The notes under the pieces: generated by a model
Told to the model about the DNA's origin: nothing
The model's database searches: none
What the model saw: the letters and a program-made list of their open reading frames with translations, nothing else
Assembly (NCBI GenBank): GCA_024195265.1
Contig: JAJLRJ010000001.1
Location: forward strand, 60,315,789-60,379,788
Reading direction: 5' to 3'
Source of the DNA: Dendrophyllia cribrosa
Taxonomy: Eukaryota > Cnidaria > Anthozoa > Scleractinia > Dendrophylliidae
DNA length: 64,000 nucleotides
Program-made: the position numbers and the translations under genes
Shown here: piece after piece, positions 25,201 through 35,936 of the stretch
How the letters are laid out: the number at the start of each line of letters is the position of its first letter
Numbering within the stretch: the first letter of the stretch is position 1

Positions 25201-28200
25201 GTGCTCCTCTTTCAACAACAACTGTTGAAATTCCTTTTGGACCTAAAACAACATTCACAATTGAAGGGCTCCCTGCAATAACGTCCTCAGTGCGTTTTTG
25301 GAAAATTTTCACGGAAATCCTGGATTTTTGGCCTCCAAAGGGACTCACTTGCCAAAATTATGACTGGATCATGTACATATGACTGAAAGGATTTAATCCA
25401 GGTCAACAAATCTTCTATCTTCAAACAGAATAATTTTTTATTTTGAAAAGATAAATAGGGTGTCCTGGGAGCCATAGGGTGTCATAGGGGCCCAAAACAT
25501 TTTCTCAAAGATGTGGATTTTCTTCCCCATTTTGGAGCTGTTTTAAGTACCTTAACAATAATAAATCATTAATTTGACAAAACTGTGCTTTAAAAGGCCT
25601 AAAACATACAATTTTAGTGAAAGTTACCAAAAACGCACTCAGGACGTTGTTGCAGGGAGCCCTTCAATTATTCTTGAATTTCAAATGTGTCTGAGATCAA
25701 CTTTGAAGAAGTAAGAACCAGGGAGAAATAGGGTGGGAACTGCAAAAAAAAAAATGGGAATGGGAACTGGGAGAAAAAAAAGAGGTTAGGAACTGGGAAA
25801 AAATTAAATAAAGTTTTGCAATATTCAATAATTTATTATTTCTGGGTTCTCACAAACATTTAGTAGTAAAACATACCTTGCTCTCCAGTTCTGACCATGA
25901 CTACGTACACATCAGTTTCCCCTCCACCACTGATGAATGCCTTGTGAGAGAGTTCAGGATAAACAAAGAAAGTTTCTTTATTTATAGCTCGTATTTATAT
26001 CTCATAGGCCATATAAAAAGGTGTGATATTTGATATGTCAATAATAATTTTATTGAAATTTGTAAATATAGAACCATGTTGCTTAAGATCCTTGATAGGG
26101 ATAATATTTATAAACCACTCTCAAGAGCTGTGTGCTTGAATTCTCCCTTCCCTTAGAAAATTGGGCAGGCAGTCAGTGTCAAATTATTATTGTCTTGATG
26201 ACATGACATATCATAATGGTCTGTTAACCCAAAGTAAAAGATTATTAAAATAATAAATTATATTTCACCTTTTCCCCGTTCAGTATGTAATAATCTCCAT
26301 CTCTTTGAGCAGATGTCGATAACGAGGCAGCATCACTACCGCTACCTGTTGAATACAAAGGTATCATATTTTATCAGACAAAGGTGTTGCTAAATTAAGA
26401 AACTACCCTATATAAAAAATACATACCAGGTTCTGTCAAGCAGTACGAGGCTAATTTCTGAAAAAAAAATAGAGATAAAGTTATTGGTAATGTTAATAAA
26501 AATTATTTCATGGGAAGGCATTCACTAACATTAAAGTTTTTATCAAAAAAAAGGTTGGAATGCTTGTTTGTTAATAATTATTACAGAACAATGTATATAA
26601 AATGACTCTGTTTTATATGGTATTAATGCTCAAGGAAATGCATGCGCTTTGATTGGTCAAAACGCTATAAAGCAAGCACAAATTCTTGTCCCTTTGTGGT
26701 CGTTTTTATTTTAATAAAAAAAATAAAAAAGACTTGTTCCTCATGCATTGTTGAGTTCAAAAAGTGCAAGAAGCACCCGTCTTCAGTTCATGCTTCTCTG
26801 CACTTCTCTTGTTTTCTTAATAATTCCTGCGTGCTTAATATATAACTCAACAATGCACTCAACGTGTTTTTTATTTCTTTAGTAAATGTAATTTTGAAAA
26901 GTTGCATTTATTTACCTCCATAGATGCTAATGCAGGGATAAATTTTTCTCTCAATACTTCAGAACCGAACTCGTCAATCATCCATGTAGCCATGCTAAAA
27001 AATGACGACACATAACTCAGTAAACTATATGAAACAAACTACTGTACTCAGTAATCTGTACAACTACTCACAGACTAAATCTACAAAACAACAGATAAGT
27101 AACAAGAATTAACAAAAAACCTTTCAGTTAGCCACAGAGTACATGTAACTGCTTAATAGCTAGTTTCTTATAATTACAGGGCCTTCACAAAATCAGATTT
27201 GGAAACTTAATTTTGACAGCACTCACCATTTTGGTGAGTGGCTGGAACTGCACTAAGAATATGTGCAACTTCTACTTTGACACGACTAAATATTTTGTTT
27301 AACAATTCTCTGTGATAGCCCTAATAAGGGCTGAATAGGAGATAGGAAACTGCCAGACTGTATGAATTCTCAGAACCAAGGATAATTGTTTAGCTTTAGT
27401 TACTTAAGATTAAGAAGTAGGCTTGATTACCAGCCACTTTTCAACAATTGAGCCCGTGCTCACCCCCGGACCTGAGTGAACCTAAAGAAGGTAAAAATAC
27501 GAAAGAATGGCCCCTCGTGTTCGAAATAGACTTACAGTTAATAATATAATATAGCCTTATGCCACTGTGACTGGCTATGACAAAGGATCTCACTTGTGAA
27601 TACTGAGATAAGCTGTTGTGCTAACACATCCAGAAGAAAGAGCTTCAAAAATCACTGATGCTTCCAATCTGGACAGTCCACTGCCTCCATGATCTTCTTT
27701 TGCATACATTGCTGAGAAAAAAGCAACTGGCATCAGTGATTTATTAGTGTTTATTTTCAAGTAAGCAGATATTATGCTGTGTGTAGATGTTGTAGTTCAA
27801 ATTTATCCTTGGTTCAAATTTTATTTTCCTTTGTTTTTGCCTATGGTAATGTATGATAATGAGTTTTAAACGAAGGAAAATAAAATTTGAACCAAGGATA
27901 AATTTGAACTACAACATATACATGTACAGTGTACACAGCTGAATCTCTGATGTTCACCAGAGCTGGTATCATCATCATCATCATGTCGAGCGCACTCGGA
28001 TTCCAGAAATGACCCTCCTCCAACCATTGGTGTCCTCCATCACTTCGGGGAGCGCCTCTCTCGCTAGTCCTGAATCATCCTCTAGCTGGTCAATATAGGT
28101 CTTGGCTGGACGTCCCCTAGATCTCTTACCATGTGATGGCTCCCAGAATGGTATATATTGGGAAAAATGTTACATTTTTTGGGATGAAAACCTTCCAATT

Positions 28201-31200
28201 AAGGAAAAACAGTTTTTTTTATAGCTGTACTTTTCATATTTGCACGGCTGCCATTAAATTTGCTTCAATCACTTAAATTATGATGACAACAGCAGTGCTC
28301 ACAAAAAATAGGTTTAATTGCAAAAACAACGCCTCTGCACATGCATTTGACATTTTGATTTATTTCTTTTCCATTCCCTGCAAAAACAACAATTCTGAAG
28401 GGAGGAATTTCTCTCTCTGCCCAAAGTTCTTTTTTGTTCCGAGACTCTTTGTATAACTGGTTAAGATGTTTGTTTAGTTTATTAAATAACAATAACCTTA
28501 CCCACCTCCAAATCCCAGTGCTGCTAGTTTTTTTAACACATCCACAGGAAATATCTCCTAAAACAATCATGCAATAAACATGTTATTAATTAAACTGCAT
28601 AATATTTGAATTTGCCATGATCTTGAGCAATCTTGAAGAAAATGACAGAAGCCGTATGATTTAATAACCGCCGCCTGGTTAGCTCAGTTGATAGAGCACT
28701 GGTTTGCAGAGCGGGAGGTCTCGGGTTCGAGCCCTGGCCGGACCAACACTCTGGGTCTTAAAATAACCGAGGATGAAGGTGCTGCCTTTGCTATGGCATC
28801 GGCAAATGGTTAGACCTTCACGTGGCTCGGATGACCATGTAGAAATGGCGGTCCTGTCTCCCATGGGGATGTAAAAGAACCACTGAGGACGTAACAAACC
28901 CTGGCTGTGACCACCCTCAGTGTTACTTGCCCATGGGTGGGGTGGGTCTGATTGATTGTGAAGCGCATTTGAATATGTATATAGAATTTGCGCTATACAA
29001 ATGCATATTATTATTATTATTATTATTATTAATATGCATACAGACAACTTGGATGCTCTCGCCAAGTTGAGCTGCAATGAGCTACAGTTTAATAGGACAT
29101 TTACTGGTACAAAGGGGTGGCAAATGATAAATTTTAGATTTGGCGAGACAGTAGCAGTTCTTTCTGTGAGTCCAAGACTTTTTGACTTTTGAAAATGCAA
29201 GACCAAGGCCAGGACACAATGAAATTTGACTTATTATTTTGAAGGCCCATATTTTTTTTGATGGACCACTCACCACCCCTTTACTAGGTTCATAAGTCCT
29301 GCACTGCATACTGTTAATACATGACTGTTTAATTACCAATATTGAATATGTCTAGTTAGATACTCAATGAAGAACACCCAATAAAAACTACGAGCAATCA
29401 TTCATTCTTTAGCAAAAAATGACTAGTGGGAAGCTTGATAAGACAAAAAAAGAATGGCACTGAAAACCTCCTGATCCCATTTCTGCATCTCAGGTGCAAG
29501 CTCATTTTTTGCAAAATCTGAAGCCACTTTCTGGAACTCCCTTTGATGATCTGTAAGCCCCATGGATGCTGAGAAAGAAAGAGGAAAACTTGTCACTATT
29601 ACTGACAGTAGTTATTGCTAGTAATCTGCTATTGCTATTTTATTCATTTGTAATAAATACTTTACATGTTACCATATATCTTTAAATAATAGCCATCCCT
29701 CAATAGCCCAATTCGCGGTTTGTGATACCGCTGTACGAAGTATTAGGTGCGGGCGTGAAAGCGAGGCAATTTCGGGCTAAAATCAAATTCAAACTTACAG
29801 CATTTGTAGTTAGTTAACGGTTTTCCGCACGCGTGCAAATTACAAAACCAAGGTATGACTTGGCATTTTTGCTCTGTTTATGGATGCTCCAATAACGAAA
29901 GAAAAAAGATCGCTTGTGTTCAGAAATGTTCCACAGTGAATCCGAGAAAGCCTTGTCAGTTGCACGCAAGAAGATTTCCTCACCTCGAGAACGTGCAGTT
30001 CCACGCGTTTCCAAAGGACATAAACCTGAAGAAACAATGGTTCGATTTTCTTCGGAGAAAGGATTTAAAATTGGGCCAGATTACTCGGAACCACACGATA
30101 TGTTCTGTACACTTCCAAATGGGTTTGGGATACTGTATGGCCGACCCTGTGCCTACAGTTTACAATTCACCTGAGATGGAACAGTTCAGTAAATCACCGG
30201 ATTGCAGTTCTCTAAAGCGTAAAGCACCTGTCAAACGTGGTAATCCAACTTCTACGAAACGAAGACGAATAAATACTCAGAGTTCGACCAAAGATAAAGT
30301 TGAAAAAAGCTCTGAATCGAGACCTTCTGTTTGTGAAATCGGGCAAAGCAAAGAAGGAGATACAGAAAGACCCTTTGAATCACTAAAACGTTCGGAATTG
30401 CATGTTGGTAAAATCGGCAAACAAGAATCAAAAACAGGAAGCGCTGCAGAGATCCGGTTTGAAGGAGAAAAAGAAGAGAAGTCTAGTTGTAGTCGTGGTA
30501 CCCAAACTGACTTGACTCTTACTGATTTGATTGCCATAGAATCTCGACTGCAAAACAAAGAGAGCCTTCGGAGGGATCTGTTTATGGATCAAGTGACAGA
30601 GAGTGATAGATCCGTTCAGTTTTACACTGGAATTCCTTCCTTAAGTCTGCTTAATGGATTATTTGGGGTTATTTCTCCAGCAGCCCAAAAACTGAAATAC
30701 TGGGTAAAGGGAGAAAGCTTTAAACGCGGGAAGTATTGGGTAAGTGATATGATTTGTGTTATATTCTGCCCCAGATTACATAAGCATTTTAGTAAACAGC
30801 ATGAAACAAGGTTGGGATAGTAAAAATTAAACCAAACTCCACAATTATGATAAACACTGTAATCAAGACCTGGACAAATTGTAGGCTTTGTTGTTGCTGC
30901 CACAAGTTACTTATGAATTTAGCAGAATTTCATTTTAATTTGAAAACAAGTAAGCTTATGCAAAAGTATTGAATTTTGACCCGCGAACAAGGTTTTATTG
31001 TGCGTGAAGTATGCAGGGAGTATTTTATAAGCATTTATTTTTCACGCACAGGCTCCAAGTTAGGGGCAGTCCTTGCATCAGGAAGCCAATCGAAAGCTTG
31101 TGAGTCAGTCACTGGGTCATGCTTACGTGTGTGATGAACACAATTCTTTTCCAGCCAATAATGCTTTTTCGAATTGAACATAAGCTTTCTGAATATAAAT

Positions 31201-34200
31201 TTATAATTTGCCGTTTCACAGGAAAAAAAGACAAAAGAAAAAACTGGACCCAAACGGAAGCTCTCTCTCTTTCAAGAATTCATTTTGACACTGGTCAAGT
31301 TGAGGATTGGTTTGCAAGGCAGGCATTTAGGTGACATTTTTGGAATATCAACTTCATCTGTTACAAAAACATTCATAACTTGGATAAACTTCTTGTATTT
31401 TGAATTAAAGCATTTAATTTCATGGCCATCCAAAGAACAAATAAATAAGCACAGGCCACAGTGTTTCAGACATTATCCCAAAACCAGAGTAGTGCTGGAC
31501 TGCTCAGAATTTCAGGTAGAGAAACCAAAGACCCCTACAGCACAGATCTCTACTTGGAGCGAATACAAACAGCGAAACACTTGGAAAGGCTTGTTTGGCA
31601 TTTCACCGTCAGGTGCTTTTAGTTTTGTCTCCTCTCTTTGGGGAGGAAGTATTTCAGATAAACTGATCACCAAAGAATCAGGAATTCTTGATTTACTAGA
31701 ACCAGGTGATGATGTCATGGCAGACAGGGGGTTCATCATTCGTGATCTACTAACTATGAGAAAGTGCACTCTTAACATCCCTCCTTTTTCTTGTGGAAAG
31801 CCTCTATCGAAAGTTCAGGTGACTAAAACAAGGCGGATTGCTTCAGCCAGGATCCATGTTGAGAGGGCTATTGAACGACTAAAAAATTTTAAAATATTGC
31901 AAAATGTTATCCCCCTCACAATGAAAAACTCAATGGACCAAATTGTGACTGTCTGTTGTGCATTAAGTAATTTTTACCCTAGGTTGGCTAAATGAACAAT
32001 TGAAAATTCCATTTATTGGATACAAGTGGTATTGATGTAATAAAATAAAGTCTCATATTGATAATCTGTATATAGACTGCACTTCAAACATTACAGTTGC
32101 CTTGGGAAAAATATTGTGAGCCTCAAACAGTGTAAATCACTCTGTTGTTTTCTAAATGTTTTTTTAGTACATACATCAATGAGGCACCATAATGTTTGTC
32201 TCTGTTAAGCTGTTAAGTGCAGCTAATATATATCTACAGTAGTTCCTTTAGCTGTCTGTTATTTGCAGGATACCTTTGTCTCATATCATTACGAGGCTCT
32301 TTTCACAGAACTGTGATGTTACTATGGTAATGGCTGTGGCATCATAATGACCCTTATACTCAGTTATAGTATTGACTGACAGACATCCAATGTCCATATG
32401 ATCAGTAGTATTTTTTTGTTATTATAAGATATAGCAATTTTAGAGTGCAAATATGACATGTCATTGTACCCTTGACTGACCACGTTGTAGGACAAACACT
32501 TTAGAAAATGTAAATTTGTGAGATGACTGTCATATAATAAATAATTTATTCAGCGAAAAGTTGTGTAATACAGCGTGGCATTTGCACTCATCAGTAACAC
32601 CCAACCATGTTACACAACTTTTCGCTGAATGACCTCTGTATATTGCATCATCATAGACACTATTATTATCAGCAAGTAACCCTTACGAGCCTCCTTACAT
32701 GTAATTTTATTGCTCTTTAAATGAAAGAAGTAATCTTGGCAATAAATATTTCTTGTAAAATTTGGTCATTTTCTCTTCCATACTAGCCCAATGAATAGGA
32801 TCAAAGGCAACTTCAATACTACAAATCCCAAGATCTGTGTACACCACAAGGACACCAGACTTTGCATTGCTGGACTTCATTTCCAGCTGCAATTGATAGA
32901 ACCACTTTGATGTTTTCTTCAGATAGAGTTTTCCATCTTGACATGAAATTTCCCCTGACAAAAGTGCAGCTTCTTTGGGAGGTAAATTTCTAGAACTCCA
33001 AGTGCATTTAGCTTCCACAACTCTCTTGGGGCAGCATTTGCATGTTACAATGGCATCTGGACTAGCTCCAAAAAAACATGGTTGTGCCATAACAAGCAAG
33101 CCAACCTTATTGAGCTGCAGTCCTTTATGGTGTGGTTTTTCACATTCCACAAAATGTTTTAATGCATCCTCTTCATGTTCTCTACCGTACTTGATTTGGG
33201 GTGGCAAATGCTCTTCATTGAGGGTTGATTTTCCTGTTAATACATTTAATAGATTTTCTGGGTTGGTAGAATCCCTCATAGAACACACCCTGTGACAAAC
33301 TGAACCAGTGATGCGACCATAGCGATGGGAAAACCATGTTGAACTTTTGCTTTGTAAACATGTGGCATTTCCAAGGGTAGATACATGATCATCGGACAAT
33401 TTGTATTTTGTTACATATTCAAACACATGATCTTCAATTGTTTCCATTTGACTGTTGTCTGAAAATGAATTCATACCCTCCTTAATAATATCCATCATGG
33501 TAGGGCAGGTGCATTTCACACCTGGCAGGGTCACTGGCTGCTGATTTGTCGTCTGAGGTTTAGGTAGTGTATCCAGGGCTACTGCATTTGGAGCTACCTT
33601 AAGTAACAAAGAATGGATCTGTGTCTCACGTAACTTGGCAGATGACCTGATATATATCGGTCGAGGATCAAACAGGTGAGTTTCAGCTTGAACGAATGCA
33701 GTGCGTGATGAAACATCTTTTGACAAATTTATGTTACTGGCTTTGACGTACCTCGCATTTTTTCTTGTTACCTGATTCCACACGCATTTTTTCCCAGTAC
33801 ATGATGTTTCCTCTTTCTTTAATACTCTTATAAGGTCAAATAGCCCCCCTGCTACATGCCTACAAGCCCCATCAGCTCCGAAAATATAAGTGACAAAGTG
33901 AAGTAACTAATCCTCTAAACAGTTGAAAGTTGGAAACATCAAGTCACATTTGAAAGAGGACAAAAATATACTTCTGAAACAAGGCAACATCCCAATATCC
34001 TCGTGGCCTTGCAGGTGTCAATTCCACACTTACCCGCCAAAACAGCTACAGTGTCCTGCATGAATGACCCCATTGTTCTTCACAATCACCCAGCAGTCAT
34101 AGAAACCTTTTCCATTCCACGTTTTTGCCTTCTCAGTAGGCTTTACTTTAAATTTAAAAAAAGAATAGCTATAGTCCTTCAAGGGAAGATATTCAAGTCC

Positions 34201-35936
34201 AACCACATGTCCATCGACCATTAATTTGTGGCCTTGAAGAGCCTTGAACGCTTTCAGAGATTCATGATCATATCCGGGTTTAAATACCAGGTAATTGTAC
34301 ACATCTACATATGACACATCAGGAGCCTCATCCCAAGAAGATTGCCAGCCATTCGTAAAGCTATATAAAAGCGGCAAGGTAACATCGGCAGTTTTATGTT
34401 TATCCTTTATGATATTAATTTCCGATTCTGTGTTATTATTTATTTTCTCAAGGCGTAGTGTGAAGGCATTGAACGCCAAGGTCACGAGATCTTCTTTCGT
34501 GTAATTTTTTCCGGCATCGCTAACCTGTATTCCATGTAATAGAAGGAATTCTCTTAAGATAGGCACCTTTTTGCTGCGAAAGTACTGTAGTGTCACCGCA
34601 CTTTGATCACGTTCCTCGATCTCTCGTACCAATGCAGTCAGTTCTTCCATTCTAGCCCGTTTAGCATTCAGCTGACCATTTGCCATGTTTGATTCCAAAG
34701 ATCTTCAAACGATCACGACAATGTGTGTTCTTTAGATCATACAACTTTTCGCTAACCACTGCTTGTGGATACTTCACTGATTTGATGTTTTTTTTTTAGA
34801 ATATAGCTCACAGTTTACTTGGTTTTAACTGGCAAGTAATTTCACGACCGAATGACAACTTTTAGCCCGAAATTGCCTCGCTTTCACGCCCGCGCCGAAT
34901 ACTTCGTACAGCGGTATCACAAACCGCGAATTGGGCTATTAATAATGTCTCCTCTCCTCCCAGGGGCATAGCCAGGACTTTTTCAGAGGTATGCACAATC
35001 AATTTTCAAACACTCCCCCTACCTCCTCCCCCCACCCCTAAGTCCCAAATCTGTCTTTTTTTTTCGACTTTTTCAGGTATGCATGTGCATACAGGTAGCC
35101 ACGCCCCTGCCTCCTTTCACCCTGTTACAGTAAACCCCGAGTGTAATGCTGAGGAGGTCAGATGCGGCACAAATCAATGACAGCTAATGAATCTAAAAGT
35201 TAATTGAAGTGAATATGCAATCAAGAATAACATGCTAAAAAACCCATATTCAATTTTTGTAATATTATAATAATGAAATAATAAAAATTGAAATTATATT
35301 CAGTGCACAACTACTTGAAAATAATTGCCCCCTTCAGAGGTAATGGAAAATGCAGAATGCCCCACTCGTTTCCTTAATTGGGCAGCCTGTGGTACTATTT
35401 AGTCCTTCAAAGCTTTATACATAATTTGAATTTTCATTTTTTTCTGTTGCAATTAATTATTTTATACTACAATGACAGCTAATCCCGCGTCAAATGAAAA
35501 TACGGCTAGTAAGAACAGACTCTCTCTTCTCTATTATGATTTATGTTAATAAACTGTAATCAAGCTAAGTTGAGCCATAGGTGGTTTGCAAGCAATCTCT
35601 AGAGACATAGATAACAATAGTGAAACGAACAAATGCTGGTGGACGAACAAAAGGAGCTAATGAGAGAACTATTGTTTATGTCCACCAGCATGGCGGCGAT
35701 GACGTAACATGAAAACCACCTATAAAAAGTGACGAGCTCAAGTTGATTCTACTAAACAAACTCGACAGTAATTTCTGAGCTAATACTCTCAAAAACTTAC
35801 GGTCTAAGATGGATGACATGTATCTCCATGTTGTGTGTCTTGATTTGTGTTTCCATTTCTGAGCATTAATTACACAAAGATGTCTTATTCCTCGAAAAAG
35901 AGACGAGCCACAATTCCTCGTTAACTTGGTCGCCAT
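19219..35936 (-). CDS. ACAD8: Isobutyryl-CoA dehydrogenase, mitochondrial, complete, 15 exons
   Basis: Mitochondrial matrix flavoenzyme of valine catabolism (isobutyryl-CoA to methacrylyl-CoA). Exons in transcript order: 35936-35801, 29568-29468, 28557-28506, 27711-27594, 26994-26916, 26457-26427, 26345-26269, 25940-25877, 25242-25169, 23958-23872, 23087-23039, 22356-22259, 21748-21596, 20096-19994, 19274-19219. They sum to 1,278 nt, 425 codons plus TGA, all GT-AG and in frame; the human enzyme is about 415 aa. Exon 1 gives an Arg/Lys-rich, acid-poor targeting peptide. Signatures: [75 protein letters not shown]. The catalytic Glu is at about 407, the last full codon of exon 14 (ILEG|TNEIM). 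ACAD8 rather than ACADSB or ACADS is chosen from the [10 protein letters not shown] and [11 protein letters not shown] blocks. Intron 1 carries an ISL2EU transposon. Confidence 0.96.
19438..19628. repeat. Paired G and C homopolymers in ACAD8 intron 14
   Basis: A run of 22 G (19438-19459) and a run of 18 C (19611-19628) face each other about 150 bp apart. They could be the ends of a small palindromic element; lengths in such runs are unreliable in assemblies. Confidence 0.7.
19692..19886. mobile_element. Palindromic MITE in ACAD8 intron 14
   Basis: The ends are CTATACACCTTATTCAT and ATGAATAAGGTGTATAG; imperfect complementarity continues inward for about 75 bp per arm. No coding capacity. Confidence 0.75.
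20446..20720. mobile_element. TIR element in ACAD8 intron 13
   Basis: 20-bp perfect TIRs (TTACTGTGAGCACCCAACAA, 20446-20465, complement at 20701-20720) enclose 235 bp of non-coding DNA. Confidence 0.75.
22548..22755. mobile_element. Imperfect TIR element in ACAD8 intron 11
   Basis: Imperfect inverted repeats are readable around CTGGCCAGTTCCAATTT (left) and AAATTGGAACTGTCCAGA (right). The outer ends are approximate. Confidence 0.45.
23395..23535. mobile_element. Palindromic MITE in ACAD8 intron 10
   Basis: The ends GAGTGATTTTC...CAGACTGTGAAA and their complement pair with one single-base indel; inner arms (TAGTACACTAATAG against CTATTATACACTA) also pair loosely. Confidence 0.7.
24074..24663. 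mobile_element. TIR element starting CAGG, ACAD8 intron 9
   Basis: The ends are CAGGACTCGAAATT and AATTTCGAGCCCTG, flanked by ATTAA on both sides. GGTCGCCA and CTGGCGAC motifs recur near both ends. The CAGG start is hAT-like, but the apparent 5-bp duplication does not fit the usual 8 bp, so the superfamily is open. Confidence 0.6.
24945..25028. mobile_element. 84-bp hairpin MULE-type MITE with 9-bp duplication
   Basis: The left end is CAACCTCGTTCCCAGGG. The right end is its complement with one mismatch, and the arms pair for about 31 bp. It is flanked by a perfect 9-bp duplication GGTTGTTAG (24936-24944 and 25029-25037). The 9-bp duplication and fold-back form fit a Mutator-type MITE. It lies in ACAD8 intron 9. 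Confidence 0.85.
25263..25666. mobile_element. TIR element abutting ACAD8 exon 9
   Basis: 404 bp with about 40-bp TIRs beginning GAAGGGCTCCCTGCAA, flanked by AATT (25259-25262 and 25667-25670). Only about 14 bases separate its duplication from the exon 9 acceptor AG (25243-25244). A larger element with similar GAAGGGC ends is at 42879-43785. Confidence 0.8.
27787..27917. mobile_element. Palindromic MITE in ACAD8 intron 3
   Basis: 45-bp perfect inverted repeats (27787-27831 and 27873-27917) around a 41-bp centre; no coding capacity. Confidence 0.8.
28672..29031 (+). mobile_element. tRNA-headed SINE in ACAD8 intron 2
   Basis: The head carries RNA polymerase III promoter boxes: A box TGGTTAGCTCAGTTGATAG and B box GGTTCGAGCCC. 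A roughly 250-bp body follows, ending GAATTTGCGCTATACAAATG and then an (ATT)n tail. That is the layout of a tRNA-derived SINE with a LINE-like tail. I do not see clear target duplications. Confidence 0.8.
29855..31995 (+). CDS. ISL2EU transposase (THAP + DDE_4), two exons
   Basis: DDE transposase expected to cut and paste this element. Exons 29855-30739 and 31222-31995 join in phase 0 (donor GGGTAAGTG, acceptor TTTCACAG) to 552 codons with no stop. The N-terminal THAP finger shows Cys6, Cys11, Cys83, His86 and the FPKD...W core. A basic, serine-rich linker ([13 protein letters not shown]) follows. The second exon opens with [12 protein letters not shown] and an HTH-like [15 protein letters not shown], then the DDE domain: VVLDCSEF (Asp about 388), DVMADRGF (Asp about 463) and [10 protein letters not shown] (Glu about 509) as the likely triad. 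Polyadenylation signal AATAAA is at 32044-32049. The unspliced frame ends early, at 30818-30820. Confidence 0.88.
32549..32629. repeat. 20-bp hairpin between the convergent transposon genes
   Basis: Perfect inverted repeat TTCAGCGAAAAGTTGTGTAA (32549-32568) with its complement (32610-32629). The core ACAACTTTTCGCT recurs near the right TIR at 34741-34753. The nuclease gene's AATAAA (minus, 32550-32545) overlaps its edge. It could be a shared 3'-end structure or a transposase-binding site. Confidence 0.7.
32707..34698 (-). CDS. ISL2EU accessory nuclease (SWIM + YqaJ), acceptor site damaged
   Basis: Second ISL2EU protein, of unproven role. Exon 1 is 34698-34034 (donor GTAAGTG) and ends within a SWIM zinc finger, HCSC. 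Exon 2 runs from 33877 to the stop at 32707 and continues ADGACRH, completing C-x-C...C-x-H. The YqaJ/lambda-exonuclease signatures follow: [33 protein letters not shown] and FYQLQLEM. Frame requires exon 2 to start at 33877, but the two preceding intron bases are GG (33879-33878) where AG is expected. Using the next AG gives an immediate TGA. The spliced product would be about 611 aa if the acceptor were usable. The domain calls are firm; functionality is doubtful. Confidence 0.8.
34963..35112. repeat. Dispersed repeat, copy 1
   Basis: About 150 bp containing CCCCCTACCTCCTCCCCCCA, a T-run, CGACTTTTTCAGGTATGCA and CCACGCCCCTG. A second direct copy, about 85 percent similar by eye, is at 36623-36773. 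The internal C- and T-rich segments vary in length. Confidence 0.7.
35579..35721. mobile_element. Small ISL2EU-type MITE in ACAD8 intron 1
   Basis: The ends are AGGTGGTTT and AAACCACCT, flanked by AT (35577-35578, 35722-35723). An inner inverted pair ATGCTGGTGGAC / GTCCACCAGCAT is present. It ends 79 bp from exon 1. Confidence 0.7.

Larger units (their letters stand above)
29705..34937. mobile_element. Complete ISL2EU DNA transposon in ACAD8 intron 1
   Basis: 5,233 bp bounded by 78-bp TIRs (29705-29782 and 34860-34937) that begin AGCCCAATTCGCGGTTTGTG and differ at 2 positions. The 2-bp duplication is AT (29703-29704, 34938-34939). Two convergent genes lie inside: a THAP+DDE transposase (+) and a SWIM+YqaJ nuclease (-). 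Known biology: ISL2EU elements use AT duplications and pair a THAP transposase with a YqaJ-type nuclease. The near-identity of the TIRs and the intact transposase suggest recent insertion. Confidence 0.92.

Noticed and set aside
28673..28745. A genuine tRNA gene
   Set aside because: It has A and B boxes, but is followed by a SINE body and (ATT)n tail, and the acceptor stem does not close convincingly; better read as a SINE head.
28679..29206. 175-codon minus-strand protein
   Set aside because: The frame runs across the SINE and its (ATT)n tail, giving a poly-Ile stretch; not a gene.
29855..30820. Unspliced 321-codon THAP protein as a complete gene
   Set aside because: The last codons are intron. 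Splicing at 30739|31222 joins it in frame to the DDE exon, as expected for ISL2EU transposases.
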